Position numbers and translations under genes: made by a program. Below are positions 25,436-33,581 of a DNA stretch of 64,000 nt, piece after piece (position 1 is the first letter of the stretch; each line of letters begins with the position of its first letter). The notes beneath the pieces were generated by a model. It did not search any database. It had not been told where the DNA came from and saw only the letters and a list, made by a program, of their open reading frames with translations. Origin of the DNA: a virus; IMG/VR virus record IMGVR_UViG_3300037502_002145, positions 1-64,000 of that record; one strand, 5' to 3'.

Positions 25436-25661
25436 TCCTTTGTGGGTTTTTAAAAGTATACATGAAATATTTGTAATAGAATAACATATAACCTGTTAAG
25501 TTTGTTTAACAAGGTTAAAGTTTTTCTAAAATATTTCAAGGTATACTATCCGGGGCACACTTGTATTATATCATGGGTAAACGGTCGTTCATAGTGATTT
25601 TGTCATTGTTTGTAGTATTTTGGCATATTTACCAATGACTTTGGCATTATGTGGAAGAAGA
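25436..25661. promoter_or_regulatory. Operator/attachment-type region between regulator and integrase
   Basis: Non-coding. Contains a long interrupted inverted repeat: AGTATAC-at-GAAATATT (25455-25471) and AATATTTC-aag-GTATACT (25530-25547), each including a -10-like TATACT on one strand; between them a quasi-palindrome AACCTGTTAA/TTTAACAAGGTT (about 25490-25516). Near the integrase stop are two TTGGCAT direct repeats (about 25619 and 25639). Expected contents are repressor operators and the attP core of the tyrosine integrase. Confidence 0.5.
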
Positions 25662-26681
25662 TTAGTCCACAAATAATTCGTCAGATTCTTCACTGTCATC
25701 ATCCTTTATTACATAAATCTGAGTTGTTTCGCTCGAGGCATGACCTAATAGTCTTTGAGCGGCTTCAATATTCTTACCATCTTCAACAACAATTGATGTA
25801 GCACGAGCTTCTCTTAGTATATGAGGATGAAATCTTCTACCGAGCAATGGAGTAAAGATATCACTAGCCCACAAATTAAATGTAGTCCTAGATACTTGTT
25901 TTACTTCTCCTTTGTATTTAGTAACAAACATATACTCACAATCATCATCACCACGTACCTCTAACCATTTTTTAAATGCATCCATAGCATAGTCAGAGAA
26001 TTTTAACTGACGAATTTTTCCGGTTTTCCCTTGACCTTTACACCTCAATTTAGGTGTTAAATAATATTTAACTTCTTTTTCTTCTTCATTCCCATCTTCA
26101 TTTTTAACTTTTATGGTTTTAACAATTGGCTTTGCATTAATTATATCTTTTCGTATCTGCATTGTTTCTGAACGTCTACATCCAGTTTCAAAAGTAAACT
26201 TTAGATATGCAATTTTCATGTACTTATCCTTTATATCACTTTCTTCGAGTTTGTCTAACATCATTTGAAGTTCAGCTTTAGTAGGTGGGATTTTTTCATT
26301 AACAAAAGCCTTTTCAGGTTTCTTTATACCCTTATTAATAAACTGTCTAAATGTCGGGTAATCGTCTTCATAATAAAGTAGTATGTAGTTGTTCAAAGAG
26401 CTAACAGCCGCTCTTTTATTTGCTATATCAGAAGAAGAATGACCTAAATTGATAAGCCAGTTTTGATATCTTTTAAATTCTATGCTTTTAACTTCAACAT
26501 GTTTTTTATTATTTAAATTTTCTCTTACCCAATTAAACCAGATTGCTAAATTAGACTTGTAAGCCTTTAAGCTGTCATCTGATAATTCCACTGAGTTATT
26601 TATAAATTCATCTCGTAAATTTCTATTAAATTCATTACATTGTAACCATTGCTGTTCTGTTATTGGTTTTAACCTCTCCAT
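25662..26681 (-). CDS. Tyrosine recombinase / phage integrase
   Basis: 339 residues. N-terminal SAM-like core-binding domain (about 30-125) followed by the catalytic domain. Active-site residues seen: Arg I in TGCRRSE (about 170), Lys region in the beta hairpin (GQGKTGKIRQLKF), HxxR in HPHILREARAT (about 281-285), second His in LLGHASSETT (about 312) and the nucleophile Tyr in TQIYV (about 322). GGGG-type ribosome site. Located inside the tail module beside HTH regulators, an unusual place for a phage integrase, and in addition to the serine recombinase at the left. Confidence 0.92.
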   Translation of the reverse strand: MERLKPITEQQWLQCNEFNRNLRDEFINNSVELSDDSLKAYKSNLAIWFNWVRENLNNKKHVEVKSIEFKRYQNWLINLGHSSSDIANKRAAVSSLNNYILLYYEDDYPTFRQFINKGIKKPEKAFVNEKIPPTKAELQMMLDKLEESDIKDKYMKIAYLKFTFETGCRRSETMQIRKDIINAKPIVKTIKVKNEDGNEEEKEVKYYLTPKLRCKGQGKTGKIRQLKFSDYAMDAFKKWLEVRGDDDCEYMFVTKYKGEVKQVSRTTFNLWASDIFTPLLGRRFHPHILREARATSIVVEDGKNIEAAQRLLGHASSETTQIYVIKDDDSEESDELFVD

Positions 26682-26708
26682 AAATTATTCCCCTTTCTTT
26701 TTGTAATA

Positions 26709-26745
26709 TAAAAAGAGCAGCAAGATAGTGAGTCTTACCACTCTT
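26709..26745 (-). terminator. Hairpin terminator upstream of integrase
   Basis: Minus strand AAGAGTGGTA pairs with TGCTGCTCTT using G-U pairs, followed by TTTTA. Insulates the integrase from upstream tail transcription. Confidence 0.55.
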
Positions 26746-26770
26746 GATTAATAGTTTATTTTTACGCATT

Positions 26771-26794
26771 AAAAAAGACACTCCGAAGAGTGCC
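26771..26794 (-). terminator. GGCACTC-type terminator, copy 4
   Basis: Minus strand GGCACTC-TTCG-GAGTGTC followed by TTTTTT: a stable UUCG tetraloop terminator directly after the 26805 gene. Confidence 0.85.
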
Positions 26795-26804
26795 TTAATA
26801 GTCT

Positions 26805-27098
26805 TTAATAGCTGCAAATTACTAGAGATATTTTGTAATCCCCAATATCAATAACAACTTCGTTACTAATATCACATGGCTGTATGAAGATATTGATAAT
26901 ATTAGACTTATGAATTACTATCTCAAAATCAGTGTTATCCTCTAGTCGTATCTTGTTACCAGTATCGTATACTTCTAAATTACTAGACGATAGCTTTATA
27001 GGACAGACACAATCAATAGAAATAATCACTTCTTTTTGCTCACAGTAAACATCTTCAAATAATTTAACCAATTCTTCACATGTTATCACCTTACCCAT
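26805..27098 (-). CDS. Unknown small protein (same class as 11004 and 24387)
   Basis: 97 residues, beta-rich, starts MGKVITCEELVKLFED and ends VVIDIGDYKISLVICSY. No recognised family, but size, N-terminal helix followed by strands, and a GGCACTC-type terminator directly downstream match the two other accessory genes. Marks the upstream border of the lysogeny cassette. Confidence 0.5.
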   Translation of the reverse strand: MGKVITCEELVKLFEDVYCEQKEVIISIDCVCPIKLSSSNLEVYDTGNKIRLEDNTDFEIVIHKSNIINIFIQPCDISNEVVIDIGDYKISLVICSY

Positions 27099-27242
27099 AC
27101 ATTACCCTCTGCCTTTCTCGTTTGCAAGTAAAAAAGTTACTATCTATACTATTATTCGTAGTAGGATAGTTATATTGTGGGGTAAGTAGGTAAATTAGGT
27201 AATTATTACTACATATGTAGAAAAGATAAAACGGTGATTCTA

Positions 27243-27680
27243 TTATGTATATACGGTAAATCCTTTACTTTTTAAATAAGCAATACAATCAAGTAATAAT
27301 TGACCACTACCAATAGTTTCCTCAATAGCATCATCCCATACTTTAGTATTTGTTCCAACATTCATGCCACCGTGTAAACCATTGTTAGCCCATGTAACAA
27401 CATCGTATCCAGTTGCATCTTTGTAATTGTCTAATGACTCATAATCTATTCCTACTTCTGCAACAAACGAATTACCTACCTTTTTTACATTTGTCTTAAA
27501 AGCCGAGTGTAACATGTCATATGATCTTTGATATTGTACAGGAGTCCATTCTTCATAGTACTGATTCAAGAAGAAATTTACAGCTTCATATACTTCATTA
27601 GCCATTAATTCGCAAAGTTGTTTGGCATGTTGCTCCATGATTTTCTGTAAGTCTGATGGTTTGATATTTATAACTGCCAT
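27243..27680 (-). CDS. Phage tail component (HK97 gp10-like candidate)
   Basis: 145 residues; starts IKPSDLQKIMEQHAKQLCELMANEV and contains YEEWTPVQYQRSYDMLHSAF and a GLHGGMNVGTNTKVWDDAIEE segment, resembling head-tail/tail completion proteins that pair with a minor tail or gp10-like role. Two bases separate it from the upstream chaperone-like gene. It is the last structural gene before the lysogeny cassette. Exact role inferred from position. Confidence 0.5.
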   Translation of the reverse strand: MAVINIKPSDLQKIMEQHAKQLCELMANEVYEAVNFFLNQYYEEWTPVQYQRSYDMLHSAFKTNVKKVGNSFVAEVGIDYESLDNYKDATGYDVVTWANNGLHGGMNVGTNTKVWDDAIEETIGSGQLLLDCIAYLKSKGFTVYT

Positions 27681-27682
27681 AA

Positions 27683-28279
27683 CTACGCCTTTTTATCAGC
27701 TAATACGTTCTTAGCTTTTTCATTATTCTCATATTGCCTAAGTTTTTTACCTAGTTCTTGTATAGCATTATCTCTAACATCGTTACCGATACCAAATTTC
27801 TGATAGGCTTTAAATATCTCTTGTGGATTAAGTTTCTTTAAAATCTTCTCTAATTTCTTAACGTCTAATTCTTGAGCCTTAGAGTTGAGCGTAGTAAGTA
27901 ATGTATTTAAACTTGCAAACATATCATCCATAGCAGAAGAGTGTATTAATTGTTCTTTCTTGAGGTATATTTCGTCGTCGATAGCATTAACAAGTTTATA
28001 GTATTGATCCTCATTAAACCCATCTGATACTATAATTATATCAACAAAGTCCTTGTAATCTTTGTAGTTTGAATAAAGTGTTTCTAAGTCTGGTGACTCT
28101 AAATCTGTATAATATGTAATGAAATATTTTACTAAGCCTAGGTCATATAATAGTGGAGTATAAGACTTATCTTCTAATGAAACAGTGTCATCAACTACAG
28201 ATTGGACAAATGCAATTGATTCTACTAGTGTTAAACTTTCTTTTACGTTAATGTCTTTATCTTGAAATTTAATTATCAT
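27683..28279 (-). CDS. Tail assembly chaperone candidate
   Basis: 198 residues, acidic N-terminal domain and a Lys-rich helical C-terminus (VKKLEKILKKLNPQEIFKAYQKFG). Lies between the major tail protein region and the tape measure gene, where gpG/gpGT-type chaperones are found. I see no clear slippery frameshift site. Function inferred from location and general character. Confidence 0.5.
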   Translation of the reverse strand: MIIKFQDKDINVKESLTLVESIAFVQSVVDDTVSLEDKSYTPLLYDLGLVKYFITYYTDLESPDLETLYSNYKDYKDFVDIIIVSDGFNEDQYYKLVNAIDDEIYLKKEQLIHSSAMDDMFASLNTLLTTLNSKAQELDVKKLEKILKKLNPQEIFKAYQKFGIGNDVRDNAIQELGKKLRQYENNEKAKNVLADKKA

Positions 28280-28303
28280 TTAATATCCTCCATTTATTTT
28301 AAT

Positions 28304-28663
28304 TTAAACAGTTTCAAATATAACAGTGTAAACAGGACAGCTACCAGTGTCGGTATAAGTATTAAACTCAGTAATTTTAAAATAGTCACCATAGCGAAAC
28401 ATTCTTTCTACAACTTCCATGTTATCTATACGAGTATTTTCTGATCTTTTAACTATCATTTTAGTTAATTCCTTATGTTTAAATGCTTTATATAGTCCGT
28501 GCATATACGTAGATAGTCGCAACTCAATTATAGTATTACCATCTCTATCCTCACGAATATCTTCTCCAATGATAGAATCGATTAATATTTTTTCATCAGA
28601 AATAAGCGTTACGGTATAATCAAGCACATGTTTTTGAACTTCTTGTTTATTATAAACTTCCAT
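28304..28663 (-). CDS. Unknown tail-region protein
   Basis: 119 residues from ATG 28663 (GGAGG 7 bases ahead). Mixed alpha/beta, contains ISDEKILIDSIIGEDIREDRDGNT and ends PVYTVIFETV. Not recognised; tightly spaced with neighbours on both sides, so a structural or assembly factor. Confidence 0.5.
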   Translation of the reverse strand: MEVYNKQEVQKHVLDYTVTLISDEKILIDSIIGEDIREDRDGNTIIELRLSTYMHGLYKAFKHKELTKMIVKRSENTRIDNMEVVERMFRYGDYFKITEFNTYTDTGSCPVYTVIFETV

Positions 28664-28699
28664 TTTAAATCCTCCATTTTTCACATAAAAATAAGACAA

Positions 28700-29182
28700 C
28701 TATTTGCTGTCTTTCTTGGTTGTTTTATTCTTTTTATTTTGCCTACGAATCTTTTGTAATTCATCGTACTCTATCCATCCAGTAGTGGAAGAGTGAGTCA
28801 CCCATTCAAAGTCTATTTCAGGATAGTAGTATTTCATGAGTTTAGCCTTGATTTTTGAGTCTGCCGTAGCCCTACCTTTAGTGTCTATCACCTTAAACGA
28901 TCCATCTGAGTACCATACATCAAAATCACTGACATAGCAAATCTCACGGATAGTTTTATCTTTGTATTTAAATGATGGTGTAAGTTTATATTTTTGTTGT
29001 AATTTATATGTAGAAATAGTACCGTCCTTCAAACCTTTAATGACAACTTCTTCGTAATATTTACGCTCAAGTTCACTATCAAAGATGATGGTTTCTCCAG
29101 TAAAATAGTCTTGAGATGTTCTTTTTTTGACTCCGGATTCTGTCATATCTACACCAAATTTACTTCTTTTTCTTTTAGCCAT
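28700..29182 (-). CDS. DUF1064-like PD-(D/E)XK nuclease
   Basis: 160 residues. FDSELERKYYEEV, the strand YVSDFDVWYSDGSFKVIDTKG (Asp and Asp-x-Lys of a PD-(D/E)XK core) and LMKYYYPEIDFEWV fit DUF1064 phage proteins, thought to be recombination- or resolvase-type nucleases. Basic C-terminus (RRQNKKNKTTKK). It is unusual to find it in the middle of tail genes rather than a replication module. Confidence 0.7.
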   Translation of the reverse strand: MAKRKRSKFGVDMTESGVKKRTSQDYFTGETIIFDSELERKYYEEVVIKGLKDGTISTYKLQQKYKLTPSFKYKDKTIREICYVSDFDVWYSDGSFKVIDTKGRATADSKIKAKLMKYYYPEIDFEWVTHSSTTGWIEYDELQKIRRQNKKNKTTKKDSK

Positions 29183-29194
29183 TTGTATCCTTTC

Positions 29195-29371
29195 TTAACT
29201 ATTACTTTTTCCAAATGATCCACTACATTTCCAAATACTTGGGTTAGGAGAGTAGATACGTTTAACCTTTTCTTTGCATAGTGGACATTCCATTTCTTCT
29301 TTGACTTCTGACATTTTTAGGTTTAATATCATTTCACCGTGTTTCTCACAGTAATAAAAATAATTTGCCAT
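29195..29371 (-). CDS. FmdB-like zinc-ribbon protein
   Basis: 58 residues from ATG 29371 (GGAGG 5 bases ahead). MANYFYYCEKHGEMI followed by CPLCKEKVKRIYSPNPSIWKCSG is the FmdB-type small zinc ribbon. Role in phages unknown, perhaps regulatory. Confidence 0.6.
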   Translation of the reverse strand: MANYFYYCEKHGEMILNLKMSEVKEEMECPLCKEKVKRIYSPNPSIWKCSGSFGKSNS

Positions 29372-29461
29372 TTTACCTCCATATAACTCTAAAATAATCA
29401 CACAGTATGTGATAAATCGTTACTTAAATTTCATGTTTTGTGGATAAATGTTGTATTTTAT

Positions 29462-29662
29462 TTATAATTCATGTTTACACCATTTATCGTATAAATCCTT
29501 TGTATCTTCTTTTGAAAATGCAACAACAATTGAATCTCTACTAGAGAAAAAATCATAAACTACCGCTTCATTATCCATATACTTAGCTATTTGTTTGGGA
29601 TTCACAATAAATACCATTTTATCAGGATTGTATAATTTTCCTGTTGTTTTAGATTTAATCAA
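29462..29662 (-). CDS. Small DUF5659-like protein
   Basis: 66 residues with TTG start (GGAGG 8 bases ahead). The core VFIVNPKQIAKYMDNEAVVYDFF...SIVVAFSKEDTKDLYDKW resembles the 4343-4525 product in layout. Function unknown. Confidence 0.5.
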   Translation of the reverse strand: MIKSKTTGKLYNPDKMVFIVNPKQIAKYMDNEAVVYDFFSSRDSIVVAFSKEDTKDLYDKWCKHEL

Positions 29663-29692
29663 ATTTCATTCCTCCGTTATTTTAATAATCGT

Positions 29693-29744
29693 AAAAAATA
29701 GGGGCAATACCTCAAACTATTACTAAATAGTGAAGTATGCCCCT
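29693..29744 (-). terminator. Long terminator hairpin
   Basis: AGGGGCATAC pairs with GTATTGCCCCT (one bulge) with an inner CTATT/AATAG stem, followed by T then TTTTTT on the minus strand. Ends the zinc-finger gene at 29755. Confidence 0.75.
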
Positions 29745-29754
29745 AATGTTTAAT

Positions 29755-30015
29755 TTACTCAATCTCTTCACTATTTTTTGCAACACTTTTCTTTCTATTA
29801 GAACTCTTTACTTCTGAAATATTGATAGAATTTTCTTCTATTTCAGCTTTAGGATTATCTCGTTCATCAATAATTCTTATGTATTCTTTAAAACACTCGG
29901 GAGAACAACACAAACTTCTCCAATTAATTCCCTTCCCTTTATCACAATCATCACATGCAAAATACTCTTTCATGCATGACGGATTTTTACAAGTGTGATT
30001 TGGTTCATATGCCAT
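29755..30015 (-). CDS. Small zinc-finger protein
   Basis: 86 residues; cysteine pairs NHTCKNPSCMKEYFACDDCDKG and SLCCSPECFKEY suggest one or two zinc-binding sites; the C-terminus is charged and likely disordered. Not recognised. Lies between the major tail protein and a long terminator. Confidence 0.5.
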   Translation of the reverse strand: MAYEPNHTCKNPSCMKEYFACDDCDKGKGINWRSLCCSPECFKEYIRIIDERDNPKAEIEENSINISEVKSSNRKKSVAKNSEEIE

Positions 30016-30041
30016 GTTATTACCTCATTTCAAAAAAGGGA

Positions 30042-30063
30042 TAAACTTTTACATCTATCCCTT
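30042..30063 (-). terminator. Terminator after major tail protein
   Basis: AAGGGATA pairs with TATCCCTT, running into TTTTTT on the minus strand, just downstream of the major tail protein stop. Confidence 0.7.
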
Positions 30064-30072
30064 AAATTAGTA

Positions 30073-30867
30073 TTATTCAACTATAAACCAAGTCCAATAT
30101 GTTTTATCTTTTGAACATGGATCAGTTAAACTTTCAGCCGCAAAGTTATGTACCGCTGGTTCTCCTCCAACTGAAATTGATACATTCATGTCAGGTTTTG
30201 CGTTGTGATAAACCTTTTTGGTGTGATATACGATCGAGTTGTCACATACGTCACGGCATAATAGGTCGATAATTAATTTAACATTTTTAGAATATTTTTC
30301 AGAGTTATTGATAAGTGCCTTACCAACAGTAGTCTCATATTCATAAGCAATTATAATTGCGTCACCAGTTTCAAAGTCACCAACTGGAAAAGTAGCAGTA
30401 GATCCAGATAAAGTAAATTTACCTGCACCAGCAGTTGCATCAACTTCATATTTTGTTCCTTGTGTCATATCTTTATTTGCCTTATAAGCATATTTAACAG
30501 AAGATACGATAGGAGTATCCGGTAAAGTTGCAACACCGTCAACCACTGTTACTGTTTCTACAGTAGGAACTACTAACTTATTAGTATCACTAGCTACACT
30601 TACATCTGCACCAATTTGAGCAGCTAAAGCAGAAGCTATAACATAACCATTATTGAACGTAATTCTAGAAGTTTTGTTTTGATCCATAGCGGATATTCTA
30701 CGTCCACCTGCACCTGTACCGAATACAGTTTCGCCACCATTTTCAAGTGTTGCATCTTTAATTTCATCAAACATGAAATCTAATTCACCTGTAGTTCTGT
30801 CTAATCCTGTAACAGACATAACTTTATCAATAACCAATTTGTCAAAATCAATAGCTGTAAGAGCCAT
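30073..30867 (-). CDS. Major tail (tube) protein
   Basis: 264 residues, beta-rich with strong ribosome site AGGAGG, followed directly by a terminator, as expected of an abundant structural protein. The internal TVVDGVATLPDTPIVSSVKYAY region looks like an inserted Ig-like domain. Placement after neck genes and before the tape measure supports the tube assignment. Confidence 0.7.
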   Translation of the reverse strand: MALTAIDFDKLVIDKVMSVTGLDRTTGELDFMFDEIKDATLENGGETVFGTGAGGRRISAMDQNKTSRITFNNGYVIASALAAQIGADVSVASDTNKLVVPTVETVTVVDGVATLPDTPIVSSVKYAYKANKDMTQGTKYEVDATAGAGKFTLSGSTATFPVGDFETGDAIIIAYEYETTVGKALINNSEKYSKNVKLIIDLLCRDVCDNSIVYHTKKVYHNAKPDMNVSISVGGEPAVHNFAAESLTDPCSKDKTYWTWFIVE

Positions 30868-30898
30868 ATTTTATACCTCCTTAAAGTTTTGTGTAAAA

Positions 30899-30927
30899 TA
30901 AAAAACCTTAATTATTTATCAAGGTTT
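30899..30927 (-). terminator. Terminator hairpin overlapping a stop codon
   Basis: AAACCTT and AAGGTTT arms around the stop of the 30912 gene, followed by TTT on the minus strand. Would lower read-through into the major tail gene, implying a separate promoter there. Confidence 0.55.
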
Positions 30928-31643
30928 CCTAGCCAATTTAATTCTTCCTGATTTAATTTTTTAGCATCAACACATCCGTTGTAAATACCACTGTATAGAT
31001 TTTCGGAATGCTTGATTTTTTGAATTCTCTGAACTGAATCATAAAAAGTATAGATAGGTAAATCCCAAACTGTTTCATGATTATATTTAAACCCTGAGCT
31101 ATTAACCATAGCCGATATTAATGGATTTAAGACTGATTCAAATTTTTTATTTCTTTGTCTCTTTTGTTTACGTCTTTCTGTTTCTATTAAATATTTCTTA
31201 GTGTGAGCATTACCTGCTTTATCAACTCTCTTTGGTATATAGTGCAGAGTACGAATATAATCAGTGATTAACCTATGTATATTAGTGTCTATCACAATAT
31301 CTTGGTCTTCACTGTAATAGAAAATATCGTCGTTTTGTTTATTTAAATATGGTTTAAATGATTTTATGTTTAGATCTCCTAGTAAAATCTTAGATTCACT
31401 TATCGGAATGTCTTTACATATCATGAAAAACAAATCTAAATCTTTTACATTTTCATAATCTATTCCAGCATCATCTAATTGAACTTTGTAATCAAAAGGT
31501 CGAGCAACTAATGCATTAACAAACATCCAATAACTCTGTTCACCATAATCACATATTTGTTCTAACTTAGGGTGTTCAATTGTGATTCTTGAATTTAGTT
31601 CATAAGGTTGACCTCTAAATAATCTGAGTTGGTCAAATCCCAT
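30912..31643 (-). CDS. Unknown structural-region protein
   Basis: 243 residues. Starts MGFDQLRLFRGQPYELN; central DIVIDTNIHRLITDYIRTLH; basic stretch ERRKQKRQRNKK. Its start lies inside the end of the previous gene (11-base overlap), so it is coupled. Resembles conserved neck/tail-region proteins of Clostridia phages, but I cannot name a family. Confidence 0.5.
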   Translation of the reverse strand: MGFDQLRLFRGQPYELNSRITIEHPKLEQICDYGEQSYWMFVNALVARPFDYKVQLDDAGIDYENVKDLDLFFMICKDIPISESKILLGDLNIKSFKPYLNKQNDDIFYYSEDQDIVIDTNIHRLITDYIRTLHYIPKRVDKAGNAHTKKYLIETERRKQKRQRNKKFESVLNPLISAMVNSSGFKYNHETVWDLPIYTFYDSVQRIQKIKHSENLYSGIYNGCVDAKKLNQEELNWLGNLDK

Positions 31644-32115
31644 ATCTCTTCACCCCATTTTTCATACTATTAGATACTGTATTAGTGAACTGCAATTCTC
31701 TTGCATAATAATCTTTTTCCCAAATACTTTCTTTATCAATAGTTAATTCCAACTGAAATCCCAATAAATTACTCCAATTAAACATGTCAACTAATACACC
31801 GCCTAAAACATCATGTCTAGACCCCCAAATAGTATTAATCTCATCTTTGTGGCATAGTACTACCATGTTGATTATTACAGTTTTATAAATATCGTTATAC
31901 TTGTTTTCTTTCGAATTATAATCAAAGCATATGTAATTCTTTACTGTAGTTGTTGTATCTGGTATTTTTATACGGGGGAACAAATTTTCTTTAGTTAATT
32001 TTTCAGGATTATCTGTTGAGATATTAGGATTGTTAATTAGAGTTAATACATCTTGGTTTTGGACTAATTGATTCATAATTTTATTTTTGTATTTAATTAC
32101 ATCAGAAATTACCAT
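31633..32115 (-). CDS. Tail completion / terminator protein candidate
   Basis: 160 residues, mixed alpha/beta: N-terminal helix (VIKYKNKIMNQLVQNQDVL), central TVIINMVVLCHKDEI strand and DKESIWEKDYYARELQF end. Size, fold prediction and position between neck proteins and the major tail protein suggest the tail terminator. A run of seven or eight G lies in the ribosome site region. Confidence 0.5.
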   Translation of the reverse strand: MVISDVIKYKNKIMNQLVQNQDVLTLINNPNISTDNPEKLTKENLFPRIKIPDTTTTVKNYICFDYNSKENKYNDIYKTVIINMVVLCHKDEINTIWGSRHDVLGGVLVDMFNWSNLLGFQLELTIDKESIWEKDYYARELQFTNTVSNSMKNGVKRYGI

Positions 32116-32129
32116 CTATCCACCCCCCC

Positions 32130-33146
32130 TTAATAACCAATACTAATTGATAATTCTAATTCGCCAACATATCCACCAATACCATCACTAACAGAAATAT
32201 TTATTACCTTACCTAATAAATCATAATTCTCCAATACTTGTATCGTACAAGTCTTATCAACATAACTAACTATTATATCTGAGTCGTAACCAACAGGTTT
32301 AGTAATTACCCATATTGGCACGATAGTATCATTAATAGAACCATCAGCGTTATAGAAAGTAGGAGTGATAGTACGTTTACTTCCACCAACGGATAAAGCA
32401 CCACTAGCTTTTAATGTGGAATATGTATCGATAGGAGTCGGAGGATTAACATTAGGCTCAAAATAATCACATATACCTAAATCAGGTCTATCATCGGTTT
32501 TAGCTTGATCCTCAACACAGTAAATTTCAATTAAACCTTTTTCTCCGTAATTTAAAGCAGTAGTATCGACAAACGTAATCCTATAAGGTCTTGGTTCAGT
32601 AGGGTGTTTATCAAGATAAAAGCGGTCATCATTTCTCAATAAAAGTGTGTTTTCATCACATGGTAAAACAACCTTTTTTCTACCATCTGGAAGCGTCATT
32701 ATATCACTTTCTTTATCTCCAGTTCCTTGTATTCTGTTTGTTGATATACACGGATAGGAGAGGATAGTACCATCTGATGATTGGAATTTGATGGTAAAGT
32801 TACAAAGTTGGATTTTACCTTCCTTAATTATGTCTCCAATATTATAAATTTCAATGCAAAGCCAGTACTTATTTTCTTTTGTGTCGTAAATAATATCTCC
32901 AATATCTAAAGTCGAATCTTTTAAGACTTGAAATGAAGCAGTAACTATTTTTGAAACAGTTTTCTCATCGTAAATTCTACATTTAACTTGGGCATTATCT
33001 TTCCAGTGTATAATATTTAAATTAGCAGATGCATCATCTTCAAACAAAGCTTCGGTTATTCGCTTACTATCGTTTATTATGTTTTCACGATAAGTATTTC
33101 CTCCGGTTAATTCCATTCGTTTTTTAAACTTTTCATATGCCGTCAA
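32130..33146 (-). CDS. Head-tail connector protein with C-terminal Ig-like domain
   Basis: 338 residues, TTG start with GGGGGTG 5 bases ahead. N-terminal two-thirds (YEKFKKRMELTGGN, IHWKDNAQVKCRIYDEKTVS, LDIGDIIYDTKENKYWLCIEI) is a beta-rich head-closure-like domain; the C-terminal about 95 residues (STLKASGALSVGGSKRTITPTF...VSDGIGGYVGELELSISIGY) are an Ig-like fold often added to virion proteins for surface adherence. Role from position. Confidence 0.55.
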   Translation of the reverse strand: MTAYEKFKKRMELTGGNTYRENIINDSKRITEALFEDDASANLNIIHWKDNAQVKCRIYDEKTVSKIVTASFQVLKDSTLDIGDIIYDTKENKYWLCIEIYNIGDIIKEGKIQLCNFTIKFQSSDGTILSYPCISTNRIQGTGDKESDIMTLPDGRKKVVLPCDENTLLLRNDDRFYLDKHPTEPRPYRITFVDTTALNYGEKGLIEIYCVEDQAKTDDRPDLGICDYFEPNVNPPTPIDTYSTLKASGALSVGGSKRTITPTFYNADGSINDTIVPIWVITKPVGYDSDIIVSYVDKTCTIQVLENYDLLGKVINISVSDGIGGYVGELELSISIGY

Positions 33147-33161
33147 TGATACACCCCCTTT

Positions 33162-33572
33162 TTATTTTTTCCATGCATATCTAACTAATAAAGTTTCATT
33201 TTCGCTTAAAAATGTCTTATGCATCAACATTAACTTGTCTAGAAAGTTTGCTGGAGAAAAAGCATGAAAATCTTTAGATGATAAATTAGCTTTTAAAATA
33301 GTAGGAACTCTTATATAATTTGAATCTAGAAATGAAAGTACCATAAAATTTGATAATATTTCAATTTCATCGTCATTGAGATCTACATTAAATTGGCTTA
33401 AGTCGTCATCTCTATTTGTAAGATCTTTTTTGCAAGAATAAAACGATACAATAGCTGGTCTTAAATAATCGTGCAACATCTCGTAAACATCTTCAATTGT
33501 CATTACTGGTATATCAAAATCCTTAAATTTGGGTAATATATTTGAATATAGTGATTCATAAGGAGTTGCCAT
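33162..33572 (-). CDS. Head-tail connector (neck) protein
   Basis: 136 residues from ATG 33572 (AGGAGG 5 bases ahead). Helical, with YEMLHDYLRPAIVSFYSC and NDDEIEILSNFMVLSFLDSNYIR, ending LLVRYAWKK, typical of adaptor/connector proteins in clostridial siphophages. Position after the capsid genes supports this. Confidence 0.6.
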   Translation of the reverse strand: MATPYESLYSNILPKFKDFDIPVMTIEDVYEMLHDYLRPAIVSFYSCKKDLTNRDDDLSQFNVDLNDDEIEILSNFMVLSFLDSNYIRVPTILKANLSSKDFHAFSPANFLDKLMLMHKTFLSENETLLVRYAWKK

Positions 33573-33581
33573 AAGCACCTC

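Noticed and set aside
26635-26817. Minus-strand 60-codon frame over the integrase start
   Set aside because: Runs across two terminators and overlaps two real genes.
27683-28279. Programmed frameshift of a tail chaperone (G/GT type)
   Set aside because: No slippery heptamer with downstream structure was identified near the end of this gene.
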